Position numbers and translations under genes: made by a program. Positions 41,270-52,268 of a DNA stretch of 64,000 nt are shown piece by piece (position 1 is the first letter of the stretch; every line of letters starts with the position of its first letter). This DNA is from Trebonia sp963777905 (GTDB taxonomy: Bacteria; Actinomycetota; Actinomycetes; Streptosporangiales; Streptosporangiaceae). The notes below the pieces were generated by a model. The model saw only the letters and a program-made list of their open reading frames with translations, had not been told where the DNA came from and ran no database searches. The DNA lies in assembly GCA_963777905.1 (NCBI GenBank), contig CAVZSM010000030.1:120640-184639 (forward strand). Direction: 5' to 3'.

Positions 41270-42643
41270 CTACGACCGGACGGCCTGCTTGATCAGGGTC
41301 CGGCCGAAGTCCCACATCAGGCCGGAGCCCTTGGAAGCGTCCTCGAGCACGTCCGTCAGGGAATCGGTGAACAGCTTCACCTCCGCGTCGCCGATGATCA
41401 GCGGCGGGATTAGCTTGATCACTTCCATGTGGTCGCCCGACACCTGGGTGAGGATCCGGTGCCGCTGGAACAAGGCGACGACGACCATCTGCGCGAACAG
41501 CCCGACCCGCGCCTTTTGCAGCATGGCCCAGCCGGCCCGCGCCTTCACGCCGGACGGCTTGCCGAACTCGATGCCGATCATCAGCCCGCGCCCGCGCACG
41601 TCCGCGATCAGGTCGAAGCGGTCGGCCAGCGCGGCGAGCCCGGCGCGCAGCGACTCGCCCGTCCTGGCGGCGTTCTCCACCAGGCCCTCGTCCTCGATGA
41701 CCGCGAGCGCCGCCAGCCCGGCCGCCATCGCCAGCGGGCCGGCCTTGAACGTGGTGCTGTGCACCATCACCCGGTCCATCGACGAGTAGACCGATCCGAA
41801 GATCTTGTCCGTCGTGAGCATCGCGCCAACCGGGACGTAGCCGCCGGACAGCGCCTTGGCCACGGTGACGATGTCCGGCCGGACGTCCTCGTGCTGGTAG
41901 GCGAAGAACTTCCCGGTCCTGCCGAACCCGGACTGCACCTCGTCGCAGATCAGCAGCGCCCCGTGCTTATGCAGCAGCGCAGATGCCTCGCCAAGGAACC
42001 CGGCGGGCGGCATCATCACGCCATGTCCCTGCACCGGCTCGATGATCATCGCGGCCACGTCACCCCGCCGCAGCTCCGCCGCGAGCGCGTCCAAGTCGCC
42101 AAGGGGGATCTGGGCGTCGGGCAGCAGCGGCCCGAACCCGCGGCGGAACTCCTCCGCGCCGTTCACCGACAGCGACCCGGTGGTCAGCCCGTGGAACGCG
42201 TGCCGGGCGTAAATGATTCGCCCGTGACCGGTCGAGTGCCGCGCGAACTTCAGCGCTGACTCGACGGCCTCGGTGCCGCTGTTGCAGAAGAACACCCGGT
42301 CCAGGCCTGGCGTCTTGGCCAGCAGCCGCTGCGCGAGCAGCCCGGAGATCGGCTGGCAGTCGAACTGGGTCCAGGCGGCGAAGTCCGCGTCGAGCGCGTC
42401 GTGCAGCGCCTTCTTGATCACCGGGTGGCTGCGGCCAGCCGCGAACACCCCGAATCCGGCCAGGAAGTCCGCGTACGCGTTTCCCTCAGAGTCGTAGAGG
42501 TAGGCGCCGTCGCCGCGCACGTAGTCCTTGTCGAACCCGATCGTGTGCAGCGTGCGCGGCAGCTGCGGATTCTGGTAGCGGCTGTGCAGGTCGTAGCCCT
42601 GCCCCCGGACGGCCGCGAGTTCCGCGTTGAGGTCAAAACCCAT
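41270..42643 (-). CDS. Class III PLP-dependent aminotransferase
   Basis: A 457-residue omega-aminotransferase-type enzyme. Seen: GDGAYLYDSEGNAYADFLAGFGVFAAGRSHPVI, VFFCNSGTEAVESALKFAR, ALLICDEVQSGFGRTGKFFAYQHEDVRPDIVTVAKALSGGYVPVGAM with the PLP lysine in AKALSGG, and STTFKAGPLAMAAGLA. The ATG at 42643 lies eight bases after the stop of the GT2 gene, so it is co-translated with it. The amino acceptor is not deducible; in this operon it may make an aminated sugar-lipid precursor or be unrelated. Confidence 0.88.
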   Translation of the reverse strand: MGFDLNAELAAVRGQGYDLHSRYQNPQLPRTLHTIGFDKDYVRGDGAYLYDSEGNAYADFLAGFGVFAAGRSHPVIKKALHDALDADFAAWTQFDCQPISGLLAQRLLAKTPGLDRVFFCNSGTEAVESALKFARHSTGHGRIIYARHAFHGLTTGSLSVNGAEEFRRGFGPLLPDAQIPLGDLDALAAELRRGDVAAMIIEPVQGHGVMMPPAGFLGEASALLHKHGALLICDEVQSGFGRTGKFFAYQHEDVRPDIVTVAKALSGGYVPVGAMLTTDKIFGSVYSSMDRVMVHSTTFKAGPLAMAAGLAALAVIEDEGLVENAARTGESLRAGLAALADRFDLIADVRGRGLMIGIEFGKPSGVKARAGWAMLQKARVGLFAQMVVVALFQRHRILTQVSGDHMEVIKLIPPLIIGDAEVKLFTDSLTDVLEDASKGSGLMWDFGRTLIKQAVRS

Positions 42644-42650
42644 GGACGTA

Positions 42651-43724
42651 TTATGGCCGCTTCGCGAGGCGCCGCGGACTGCACAGGAACCCGGCACCCC
42701 AGCACATGTGCATGGCGGCGAGCACGACGGGCACCCGCGCCCGCGCCGAGGGCGGCACGTCGCGGGCGAGCACGGCCGCCGCGCCCGCGACTCCGGCTGC
42801 GTAGACGGCAGGGATGGCGAAGCCGAGGGTCAGCCAGCGGAGCCCCGGCGGCGCGCCCGCCGCCCAGGACGCGAGTCCCGCGATCCCCGCCGCAGAGCCG
42901 GCGAGGTTCGCCGCGGTCGCCACGGGGGCCGCGAGGTAGCGCGGGTTGACTGTCTCCGGGTAGCGGCGCGCGACGACCCGGCGCCATCGCCCGTAGCAGA
43001 AGTGCTGCCTGGCGAGCTCCCGAAGGTTCGCCCTCGGCCGGTAGGTGACCCGCAGCTCAGGGGTGAACCAGATGAGGCCGCCTGAGGCGCGGATCCGGTA
43101 GTTCAGCTCCCAGTCTTCGGCCACGATCATGTTCTCGTCGTAGCCGCCCGCCCGCTCGATCGCCTCCCGGCGGTACACCCCGAGGTAGACCGTGTCGGCA
43201 GGGCCCGCCTCGCCGCCGGTGTGGTTGGCGGCCGCGCCGACCCCGGCCGGGGAGGTCATCGCCCAGGCCACCGCGCACTGGAAAGGGGTGATTCCCTCGG
43301 CGGCCATCACCCCGCCCACGTCGGCGGCCCCGGTCTCGAGCAGCGTGCGCACCGCGACCCGCAGGTACTCGTCGGGCAGCATCGCGTGCCCGTCGATCCG
43401 CGTGATCACGCCGTGCCTGGCCGCCTTGATCGCGGCGTTCATCGCGGACGATATCTTCCCTGACGGGTTGGGCACCACGGTGACCCGGTCGTCGGCCGCG
43501 GCGAGCTCGTGGGCGATCTGCTCGGTGCGGTCCCGGGAGGGTCCGACGGCCAGTACCAGCTCGAACCCGCCCGGGTAGTCCTGCCCGAGCACCCGTGCCA
43601 CCGAATCGGCCAGGTGCTCCTCCTCGTTCCGGACCGGCATGACCACCGAGACGGCTGGCAGCGTGGAGCCACCACGAGCCCGTTCCGAGGATTGATCTTT
43701 ATTCGCACCCGCGACGTCGGTCAC
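42651..43724 (-). CDS. Family 2 glycosyltransferase, membrane-anchored
   Basis: A 357-residue GT-A enzyme. N-terminal VSVVMPVRNEEEHLADSVARVLGQDYPGGFELVLAVGPSRDRT, the DxD-like IDGHAML, then NMIVAEDWELNYRIRASGGLIWF with the acid catalyst region, and the QxxRW-like ARQHFCYGRWRRVVARR. Two to three C-terminal hydrophobic segments anchor it. Donor and acceptor unknown. GTG at 43724, nine bases after the PhoH gene; the aminotransferase follows immediately. Confidence 0.87.
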   Translation of the reverse strand: MTDVAGANKDQSSERARGGSTLPAVSVVMPVRNEEEHLADSVARVLGQDYPGGFELVLAVGPSRDRTEQIAHELAAADDRVTVVPNPSGKISSAMNAAIKAARHGVITRIDGHAMLPDEYLRVAVRTLLETGAADVGGVMAAEGITPFQCAVAWAMTSPAGVGAAANHTGGEAGPADTVYLGVYRREAIERAGGYDENMIVAEDWELNYRIRASGGLIWFTPELRVTYRPRANLRELARQHFCYGRWRRVVARRYPETVNPRYLAAPVATAANLAGSAAGIAGLASWAAGAPPGLRWLTLGFAIPAVYAAGVAGAAAVLARDVPPSARARVPVVLAAMHMCWGAGFLCSPRRLAKRP

Positions 43725-43733
43725 GGATGCAGT

Positions 43734-45038
43734 TTAGAGGGCGGCGTCCTCCAAAAGGTCGGTAACCAGCGCGGCGATCGCGGAGCGCTCGGAACGGGTG
43801 AGCGTCACGTGCGCGAACAGCGGATGGCCCTTGAGCTTCTCGATCACCGCGACCACGCCGTCGTGCCTGCCGACACGCAGGTTGTCGCGCTGCGCGATGT
43901 CGTGGGTGAGCACCACCCGGGAGTCGGTGCCGATCCGCGACAGCACGGTGAGCAGCACGCCGCGCTCCAGGGACTGCGCCTCGTCCACGATCACGAACGC
44001 GTCGTGCAGCGACCGGCCGCGGATGTGCGTCAGCGGCAGCACCTCGAACATGTCGCGGGCGATGATCTCGTCGATCACGCTCTGGGTGGTGACCGCGGAC
44101 AGCGTGTCGTATACCGCCTGCGCCCACGGGCCCATCTTGTCCGCCTCGGAACCAGGCAGGTAGCCGAGATCCTGGCCGCCGACCGCGTACAGCGGCCGGA
44201 ACACGATGACCTTGCGGTGCTGACGGCGCTCCATGACCGCCTCGAGGCCCGCGCAGAGCGCGAGCGCCGACTTGCCGGTGCCCGCCCGGCCGCCCATGCT
44301 GACGATCCCCACCTCGGAGTCGAGGAGCAGGTCGAGGGCGATGCGCTGCTCGGCGGACCGGCCGTGCAGGCCGAACGCCTCGCGGTCGCCGCGGACCAGC
44401 TGGATCTGCTTGTCAGGGCGGACCCTGGCTAGCGCGCTGGCGCTGCCGGTGTGCAGCACCAGGCCGGTGTGACAGGGGTAGTCGCGGGCCGCCTCGCAGT
44501 CGAGCACGCCGTGTTCGTACAGTTCCTCTACCTCAGCCGGGCTGACGGAGAGCTCCGCCATGCCGGTCCAGCCGGAATCGACCGGAAGTTCGGCCCGGTA
44601 CTCCTGAGCTTCAAGGCCGATGGACGCGGCCTTGACCCGCATCGGCAGGTCCTTGCTGACGAGAACCACGTCGTGGCCCTCGTTGGCGAGGCTGCGCGCG
44701 ACCGACAGGATCCGCGTGTCATTGTCTCCGAGCCGGAAACCGGCGGGCAGAACCTGCGAATCGATGTGGTTGAGCTCCACGCGCGCGGTGCCGCCGAGCG
44801 TCCCGATCGGAAGCTCGACATCGAGGCGCCCGTTGCTGACCCGGAGATCGTCCAGGTAACGGAGCGCCTGGCGGGCGAAATATCCCAGCTCAGGATGGTG
44901 ACGCTTCGCTTCAAGCTCGGTGATGACCACGACCGGCAAGACGACGTGATGTTCGTCAAACCGCGTGAAAGCGGCCGGGTCGGCGAGCAAGACGCTCGTG
45001 TCGAGGACGTAGGTACGACGGTGCACAGAGTTGGCCAC
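43734..45038 (-). CDS. PIN domain-PhoH ATPase fusion protein
   Basis: A 434-residue protein. Residues ~5-135 form a PIN-type nuclease domain (TYVLDTSVLLADPAAFTRFDEHHVVLPVVVITELEAKRHHPELG, later DNDTRILSVARSL and VVLVSKDLPMRVKA), and residues ~210-430 a PhoH ATPase with Walker A GRAGTGKSALALCAGLEAV and Walker B DAFVIVDEAQSLERG. PhoH2-type fusions act as RNA-unwinding ribonucleases. The GTG at 45038 follows CAGGGGAG and decides the start. It leads an operon with GT2 and an aminotransferase. The adjacent 253-base gap to the prenyl transferase holds no gene. Confidence 0.9.
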   Translation of the reverse strand: MANSVHRRTYVLDTSVLLADPAAFTRFDEHHVVLPVVVITELEAKRHHPELGYFARQALRYLDDLRVSNGRLDVELPIGTLGGTARVELNHIDSQVLPAGFRLGDNDTRILSVARSLANEGHDVVLVSKDLPMRVKAASIGLEAQEYRAELPVDSGWTGMAELSVSPAEVEELYEHGVLDCEAARDYPCHTGLVLHTGSASALARVRPDKQIQLVRGDREAFGLHGRSAEQRIALDLLLDSEVGIVSMGGRAGTGKSALALCAGLEAVMERRQHRKVIVFRPLYAVGGQDLGYLPGSEADKMGPWAQAVYDTLSAVTTQSVIDEIIARDMFEVLPLTHIRGRSLHDAFVIVDEAQSLERGVLLTVLSRIGTDSRVVLTHDIAQRDNLRVGRHDGVVAVIEKLKGHPLFAHVTLTRSERSAIAALVTDLLEDAAL

Positions 45039-45291
45039 GCAAACTCCCCTGGGCGGCCGGCCTTGGGAGCCGGCGCCGCGGACAGGACACGCCGTTTCCC
45101 GGGTGCTCCGGGGACAGACGTATCGAACGGACCGGGGCTGCCCTCCAAAGAGGACCGCACCGGCCCTCGCGTCGCACGTACAGACGTCAGGAGGGCCTCC
45201 CGCGGGGGCGGCCCGGAAGACCGCCGCCAACACTCAAGGTACCCGTGATTCCGGTCGGGTTAAAGTACCCCAGCGGGCCTATTTTCGCAGG

Positions 45292-46053
45292 CTATGACCC
45301 ATACCTGCGGTTACGCTCTGAATAGGACCGTAGTGCCCGCAAAAAGTCCACTCTGCGGAAAGCTGGCCAGTAAGCGTCACAGAAGTAGAACTCCGAGTGG
45401 GTGGACTGCCACAGCAGGAACCCGCCGAGCCGCTGCTCGCCGCTCGTCCTGATCACCAGGTCCGGGTCGGGCTGACCGGCCGTATACAGGTGCTCGGCGA
45501 TGTGCTCGACGTCAACGGCGTCGGCGAGCTGCTCGATCGTGGTGCCTTTGCTCGCGTGCTCGACGAGCAGCGACCGCACCGCGTCGGCGATCTCACGCCG
45601 GCCGCCGTAGCCGACCGCGACGTTGACCAGCAGGCCGGGGTTGTGGCTGGTGGCCTCGGCCGCGTGCTTGAGCACGCGGGCGGTGTGGTCGGGCAGCAGG
45701 TCGAGTGCGCCCATCGGGTTCACGTGCCAGCCCTCGTCGATCAGGTCGTTGACGGTGTCCTCGATGATCAGGAGCAGCGGGTCGAGCTCTTGCCGCGGCC
45801 TTGTCATGTTGTCGGTGGACAGCAGCCACAGCGTGACCACCTCGACGCCGGCCTGCTTGCACCACTGCAGCAGTTCGAAGATCTTGTCGGCGCCCTTGAG
45901 GTGGCCCTTGTTCACGTCGGTGTGACCGGCGGACCTGGCCCAGCGCCGGTTGCCGTCGCACATCACGCCGACGTGCCGTGGTATCGCCTTACCTGACAGC
46001 GAGGTTTCGAGCCTGCGCTCATACAGCCGGTATGCCAGGTCGCGAAATCCCAT
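45292..46053 (-). CDS. uppS: Cis-prenyltransferase (isoprenyl diphosphate synthase, Rv1086-like)
   Basis: A 253-residue Z-prenyl chain synthase. Motifs: HVGVMCDGNRRWARSAGHTDVNKGHLKGADKI (catalytic Asp in CDGNRRWAR), LWLLSTDNMTRP, VAVGYGGRREIADAV, and DLVIRTSGEQRLGGFLLWQSTHSEFYFCDAYWPAFRRVDFLRALRSYSERNRRYG. The N-terminal LYRLYERRL and the whole layout are closest in my recall to mycobacterial Rv1086, which makes Z,E-farnesyl diphosphate for decaprenyl phosphate, rather than to the long-chain Rv2361c enzyme. Cytoplasmic, envelope precursor pathway. Confidence 0.92.
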   Translation of the reverse strand: MGFRDLAYRLYERRLETSLSGKAIPRHVGVMCDGNRRWARSAGHTDVNKGHLKGADKIFELLQWCKQAGVEVVTLWLLSTDNMTRPRQELDPLLLIIEDTVNDLIDEGWHVNPMGALDLLPDHTARVLKHAAEATSHNPGLLVNVAVGYGGRREIADAVRSLLVEHASKGTTIEQLADAVDVEHIAEHLYTAGQPDPDLVIRTSGEQRLGGFLLWQSTHSEFYFCDAYWPAFRRVDFLRALRSYSERNRRYGS

Positions 46054-46128
46054 GAACCGACCTTCCTCGCCAACGCACGCGTGATTCCCTAGTCACGGTA
46101 TCCGACTAGAGCGACGTGCGGTGGCGAG

Positions 46129-46713
46129 TCAGGTGCCGGTCGTGCTTGTGGCGCCGGTCGTGCCGCTGGCGCTGGTCCCGCTGGCCGGGCCCTGGGACCT
46201 GACCTCCTCTACCCGGAGCAGCGCGTCCCGCAGCTCGGTCAGCCACGCGTCCGTGTGCTCGCCGGTTAGCCGCACGCACCACGCGAGCGCGTCGCTGCGG
46301 CTCCGGGCGACGCCGGCGTCGACGAGGGTGTCGAGGACGCGCCGTTCTGACTGCCTGAGCCTGGTCATGACCGGGACCGACAATGTGGTGAACATCTCAC
46401 CGAGGTCACCGCACCTGGCGCCCCATGCGACCTTGCGGCGGAACTTGTGCTCGGCCTCGCGCGCCATCTCAATGCGCTTTGACCTGGTCTCTTCGCGGAA
46501 CCGCGTGATCCTGCCCTCGGCTGCCGCGGACTTCTCCGCGCTGCCGGCGCCGCCTTCTGGCTCGGGCAGCGTGCCGACGATCGTGATCTCCTCACGGTCG
46601 ACGACGATCTCGGCCGGCCCGGTAAACCAGTCGGTTGGCAGGCGGCCGACGAACCAGCCCTTGATCTGATCAGCGACACTGCCGCTGACGTCTTCGTCTG
46701 GCTCTGTACTCAT
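46129..46713 (-). CDS. Unrecognised conserved actinobacterial-type protein, 194 aa
   Basis: A soluble, charged protein. N-terminal half: a beta-type stretch (GPAEIVVDREEITIVGTLPEPE) after an amphipathic VADQIKGWFVGRLPTDWF. Middle: a highly charged helix (SAAAEGRITRFREETRSKRIEMAREAEHKF). C-terminal half: a compact helical region (SVPVMTRLRQSERRVLDTLVDAGVARSRSDALAWCVRLTGEHTDAWLTELRDALLRVEEV) that resembles ribbon-helix-helix/CopG-like or regulatory helical segments. It ends in a Ser/Thr/Gly-rich tail. Family not named with confidence. ATG at 46713. Confidence 0.62.
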   Translation of the reverse strand: MSTEPDEDVSGSVADQIKGWFVGRLPTDWFTGPAEIVVDREEITIVGTLPEPEGGAGSAEKSAAAEGRITRFREETRSKRIEMAREAEHKFRRKVAWGARCGDLGEMFTTLSVPVMTRLRQSERRVLDTLVDAGVARSRSDALAWCVRLTGEHTDAWLTELRDALLRVEEVRSQGPASGTSASGTTGATSTTGT

Positions 46714-46788
46714 GTAATCATGTATACACGACGCCGTATCGGGGTCAACCCTCAGCCGGCACCGCGTTTTCCTGGTTCGCCGCGGAAG

Positions 46789-48045
46789 TCAGGCGACGCG
46801 GCCGGCCACGGCGGCGGCCTGGGCCGGGTTGACGCGGATGGCGCCGGCGAACTCGCTGCCGACATCCGCGGGCACGATCTCCACGTCCTGTCCCGGCTCC
46901 GGTGCCTGGATCATCCAGCCGTTGCCCAGGTAGATCGCCACGTGCGAGATGTACGTGGGGTCGGTGGGATCGGTGTGGTAGAAGAGCAGATCACCCGGCT
47001 GGAGCCGGCTGACCGGCACGGCAGGCCCGGCCAGCGCCTGGTCGGCGGCGACCCGCGGCATAGCGATGCCCGCCTGCGCGAACGACCACTGGACGAGCCC
47101 AGAGCAGTCGAAGGCCTTCGGCCCGGCCGCGCCCCAGACGTAGGGCAGCCCCCGGCGGCTCATCGCCGCCCTCAGCGCGGTGTCGAGCTGGGCTGCGGCC
47201 ACTCCGCCCTCGGTCGCCGGCCCGGCGCCGGCCGCCCCCGAGCCGTTCACGGTGACCGCGCCGCCGGGGACGGTAATCAGCGAGACCAGCTGCTCCACGC
47301 CGGCGCCCTTGGGGATCAGCCGTCCGGCGGCGGCCGCGTCGGCCGTGAAGTCGCTGGTGCGCATGCTGACCACGATCGCGTTCCCGGCCGGCGCGCCGAG
47401 CGAGCGCGCGACCGAGTCGGACACGACCGCGTTGACGCCGCCGATGCCCATCGTTCCGAACGCCACCACGCGCAGCCGCTTCGCGGTGCGCCCGGTGGCC
47501 GCGACCGTGCCGCCGAGCGTGAGCTTGTCCAGCTTGCCCATCGTGTAGGACACGGCGATCCCGCCACTCGCCACGCCATCCCACAGCGCGTTCGACGCGC
47601 CGGTCGGCCGCGCGGCGAACGTGCGGAACACCGACGGATCAACCCCCAGGACCGCGGTGTACGCCCCGTTGATCCGCATCCGGACCGCCTCGATCTGCTC
47701 GATGGCGGTGACCCCGGGCAGCCGGGAGACGGCGGTGAGCACCGAATGAGGCAGCGTGTGCGGCGCCACGATCAGCAGGTCCGCCTGGAGCGTGCGGCGC
47801 AACGGCGCCACCGCGGGCGGATGCGACCCGGCGAGCGCCATCAAGTGGGCGCCCGTTCCCATGGTCATGCCGGGTGCGACCGGGGTGTCGCCGGACGTCG
47901 GCCGCACCACGGGGAGGTTGAGGACGGACGGCGCGGCACCAGCGGCACCAGCGGGCAGGTCACTGCGGGGCGGCGCGCCCAGCACGGCCGCGAGCACCCC
48001 GGCAAGCGAGCCGAGCACCGCGAGCGCGGCAACGGCGGCCGGCAC
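46789..48045 (-). CDS. NlpC/P60 peptidoglycan hydrolase with FtsX/MacB-like extracytoplasmic domain
   Basis: A 418-residue envelope protein with one N-terminal hydrophobic segment (AVAALAVLGSLAGVLAAVLG). Residues ~90-250 (LPGVTAIEQIEAVRMRINGAYTAVLGVDPSVFRTFA ... ASGGIAVSYTMGKLDKLTLGGTVAATGRTAKRLRVVAFGTMGIGGVNAVVSDSVARSLG) have the pattern of the periplasmic domain of MacB/FtsX permeases. Residues ~295-405 are NlpC/P60 with Cys314 in FDCSGLVQWSFAQAG, His in YISHVAIYLGNGW and the third position in MIQAPEPG. It should cleave peptide stems in the cell wall. GTG start at 48045 is tentative. Confidence 0.85.
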   Translation of the reverse strand: MPAAVAALAVLGSLAGVLAAVLGAPPRSDLPAGAAGAAPSVLNLPVVRPTSGDTPVAPGMTMGTGAHLMALAGSHPPAVAPLRRTLQADLLIVAPHTLPHSVLTAVSRLPGVTAIEQIEAVRMRINGAYTAVLGVDPSVFRTFAARPTGASNALWDGVASGGIAVSYTMGKLDKLTLGGTVAATGRTAKRLRVVAFGTMGIGGVNAVVSDSVARSLGAPAGNAIVVSMRTSDFTADAAAAGRLIPKGAGVEQLVSLITVPGGAVTVNGSGAAGAGPATEGGVAAAQLDTALRAAMSRRGLPYVWGAAGPKAFDCSGLVQWSFAQAGIAMPRVAADQALAGPAVPVSRLQPGDLLFYHTDPTDPTYISHVAIYLGNGWMIQAPEPGQDVEIVPADVGSEFAGAIRVNPAQAAAVAGRVA

Positions 48046-48153
48046 CGAGACGCCGTCGTCCGCCGCGCCCGACTGCCCGCGCTATCCGCCGGCCCCCTTG
48101 CGTCAGGTGCACACGGACAACGATGCCCCAAAGGTCGCTGATTCGTCTATGTC

Positions 48154-50217
<2,064 letters not shown>

Positions 50218-50316
50218 GAAACCATTCTTATTCAGAACGTACGCGGGTGACTCCCGGGCGGGGCCCGCCGGTTCCAGAGCTGCGAAACGGCCCCGGCTAG
50301 GGGTTAAAGTCAAAGG

Positions 50317-50727
50317 GTGACAGTGGATCAGCCGCGCGGTACGAAGGTGCGCGGGACCCGGCAGGCGTCAGCCCTCGCCGCCGCGCTGGCTAGCCTTCCC
50401 GGCTTCTGCAGCGCCCAGGAGATCCACGCCGAGCTGCGCCGTCGCGGCGAGACCGTCGGGCTCACCACGGTCTACCGGCACCTGCAGGTGCTCAGCGAGC
50501 AGGGCACGGTCGACACGATCCGCGATCCGTCGGGCGAAACCCTGTACCGGCAGTGCGGCTCCTCCGCGCATCACCACCACCTGACTTGCCGCGTCTGCGG
50601 CAGCAGCGTGGAGGTCGAGGGCCGGGTCGTCGAGCAATGGGCGGCGAAAGTGGCCGCGGAGGCGGGCTTCACCTCGGTCGACCACACGGTCGAGCTGTTC
50701 GGGCTCTGCCCCGAGCATTCCGCCTGA
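50317..50727 (+). CDS. Fur-family metalloregulator, Zur-like
   Basis: A 136-residue repressor. Winged helix: LASLPGFCSAQEIHAELRRRGETVGLTTVYRHLQVLSEQGTVDTIRDPSGETLYRQCG; dimer/metal part: HHHHLTCRVCGSSVEVEGRVVEQWAAKVAAEAGFTSVDHTVELFGLCPEHSA. The CxxC in CRVC is the structural zinc site, the His-rich HHHH stretch and final C-x2-H the others; the pattern resembles zinc-sensing Zur/FurB more than iron Fur. Start at GTG 50317 (or 50323). Its last codons and stop overlap a tRNA-Phe 3' remnant, at the left edge of the mobile island. Confidence 0.88.
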   Translation: MTVDQPRGTKVRGTRQASALAAALASLPGFCSAQEIHAELRRRGETVGLTTVYRHLQVLSEQGTVDTIRDPSGETLYRQCGSSAHHHHLTCRVCGSSVEVEGRVVEQWAAKVAAEAGFTSVDHTVELFGLCPEHSA

Positions 50728-50766
50728 AAGCGGAAGGTCGGCGGTTCGAGCCGCCCCTGACCACCA
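50718..50766 (+). pseudogene. tRNA-Phe(GAA) 3'-half remnant, island left border
   Basis: TTCCGCCTGAAAGCGGAAGG continues into T-arm GGCGGTTCGAGCCGCC and a CCA-ending tail CCTGACCACCA. It matches my recall of the anticodon arm, T-arm and 3' end of actinobacterial tRNA-Phe, but with one A missing from the anticodon loop and no 5' half. The first bases are also the last codons and stop of the fur-like gene. Confidence 0.7.
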
Positions 50767-50890
50767 CGAGGTCTCACGTTTCAGTGAGGCCTATTTTCAC
50801 GTTTGCCTCTGACATTCTGGCTGCTTGTTCGGGTGTGCAGTGCTGGCTGATCTGCTCGGAGCTTTGGGGATAAGCGGTTTTTGGGTTAAT

Positions 50891-52091
50891 TCACGCTGCG
50901 GACTGCCGTTCCAAGTATTCGTCGTGGACCTGTTGCGGCGTCCGATACTGAAGTCCGGAGTGCCGACGCCTTGAATTGTACCAGAATTCGATGTACCTTA
51001 CAACTTCTCGCCGGCGTGCTCCCGCGTCGTATACTCAGTGCGGTGTACCCGCTCGTTCTTCAGAGCAGCAAAGAAAGACTCCGCCATTGCATTGTCATAA
51101 CAGATACCGCTGCGCCCGACAGACTGAAGCAGATTATGTTTCTTCAGCGTCCGGGCAAACTCACGTGAAGTGTAATTACTACCGCGGTCTGAGTGGAAGA
51201 CCGCCCCTGCAGCGAAAGGATAACTGCGGGCATCTATCTACGATGTCCTTCTCGATAAGCGGGGTCCTGTAATTGTCCCCCGTCGCCCAGCCGATTACGG
51301 ACTTGGTGTGGCAGTCGATGACCGTCGCCAGGTACAGCCAACCTTGCTACGTCGGAATGTACGTAATGTCGCCGACCAGTTTCTCCCCGGGCGCGCCGCG
51401 GTGAAATCCCGTTGCACGCGGTCGGGGATGCCGTGCTCCTGGCCGTCGCTCTCGCTGACGCTGAACCGCCACGGCCTCGGCTGGCAGGACTCCAGGCGCA
51501 GCTCGCGCATCACCGAGCGCACGAACTCCTGGCCGGCCGAACGCCCCAGGCCGCGAGATCCGCGTGTACCCGCCGGTACCCGTACGTCCCGTCCTACTCG
51601 TCGAATGACTTCTGCACGGCAAGCGCGATTATCCCGAGCCTTTTCGCCGTCTCCGATTCCGGCTTCTCCCGCCATTCATAGAACCCTGACCGCGATACCT
51701 CCATCTACCTGCACATTTTCACGACCGACGGCACGTGAATATCACCAGATTCCCGGTAAGCCGCATACTCCGCTTCGATGAACTCGAATTTATCGGTCAC
51801 CGATGGTCGCGCGCGAAGTACGCCGCGGCTTTTTTCACAGTCGTTCTCCATCTTCAGTTCCCGGTTTTCCCGTTCGACCTCACGCAGACGCGCGCGGTCG
51901 GTCACCGAAAGCGGCGGTTCCTCGCCGGCATGCTCACGACGGTAAACGGTGAAATAATTCTCGAGAGTACCTTCGTTGATACCGAGCTCTTTCGCCACCT
52001 GGGCAATCTGACGCGACTTCTCGATCACCATCTTCACTCCTTCTTCCCTGAATTGTGGCGATAGTTTTTCTTCGTTCGAGGCAATTTTCAA
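50891..52091 (-). pseudogene. IS3-family insertion sequence remnant (orfA and orfB, broken)
   Basis: orfA (52091 to ~51800) encodes a helix-turn-helix transposase subunit (LSPQFREEGVKMVIEKSRQIAQVAKELGINEGTLENYFTVYRREHAGE) with coiled-coil RENRELKMEN. orfB follows in pieces: KFEFIEAEYAAYRESGDIHVPSVVKMCR, then after a stop MEVSRSGFYEWRE, further stops, then VGDITYIPT and KSVIGWATGDNYRTPLIEKDIV, and a C-terminus YRTPQQVHDEYLERQSAA ending at 50891. The DDE integrase residues are spread over several frames, so it is inactive. Terminal inverted repeats could not be identified. orfA starts at TTG. Confidence 0.8.
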
Positions 52092-52268
52092 CCTTCCAGA
52101 TAGTCCATCCTCATAGACGTACTTTCCGGTAGCCTCGGGCCACCTCAGGCACCTGTGTGCTCCGGCGGGGGTTCTGGCCGGGTTCGTGATGTCTGCGGGC
52201 GTGCTGGCGCCTGGCTGTGGTGACGGGCGGTGATGACGGGCGCGGGCTCGCGCTCGTGATGGCGCCGG

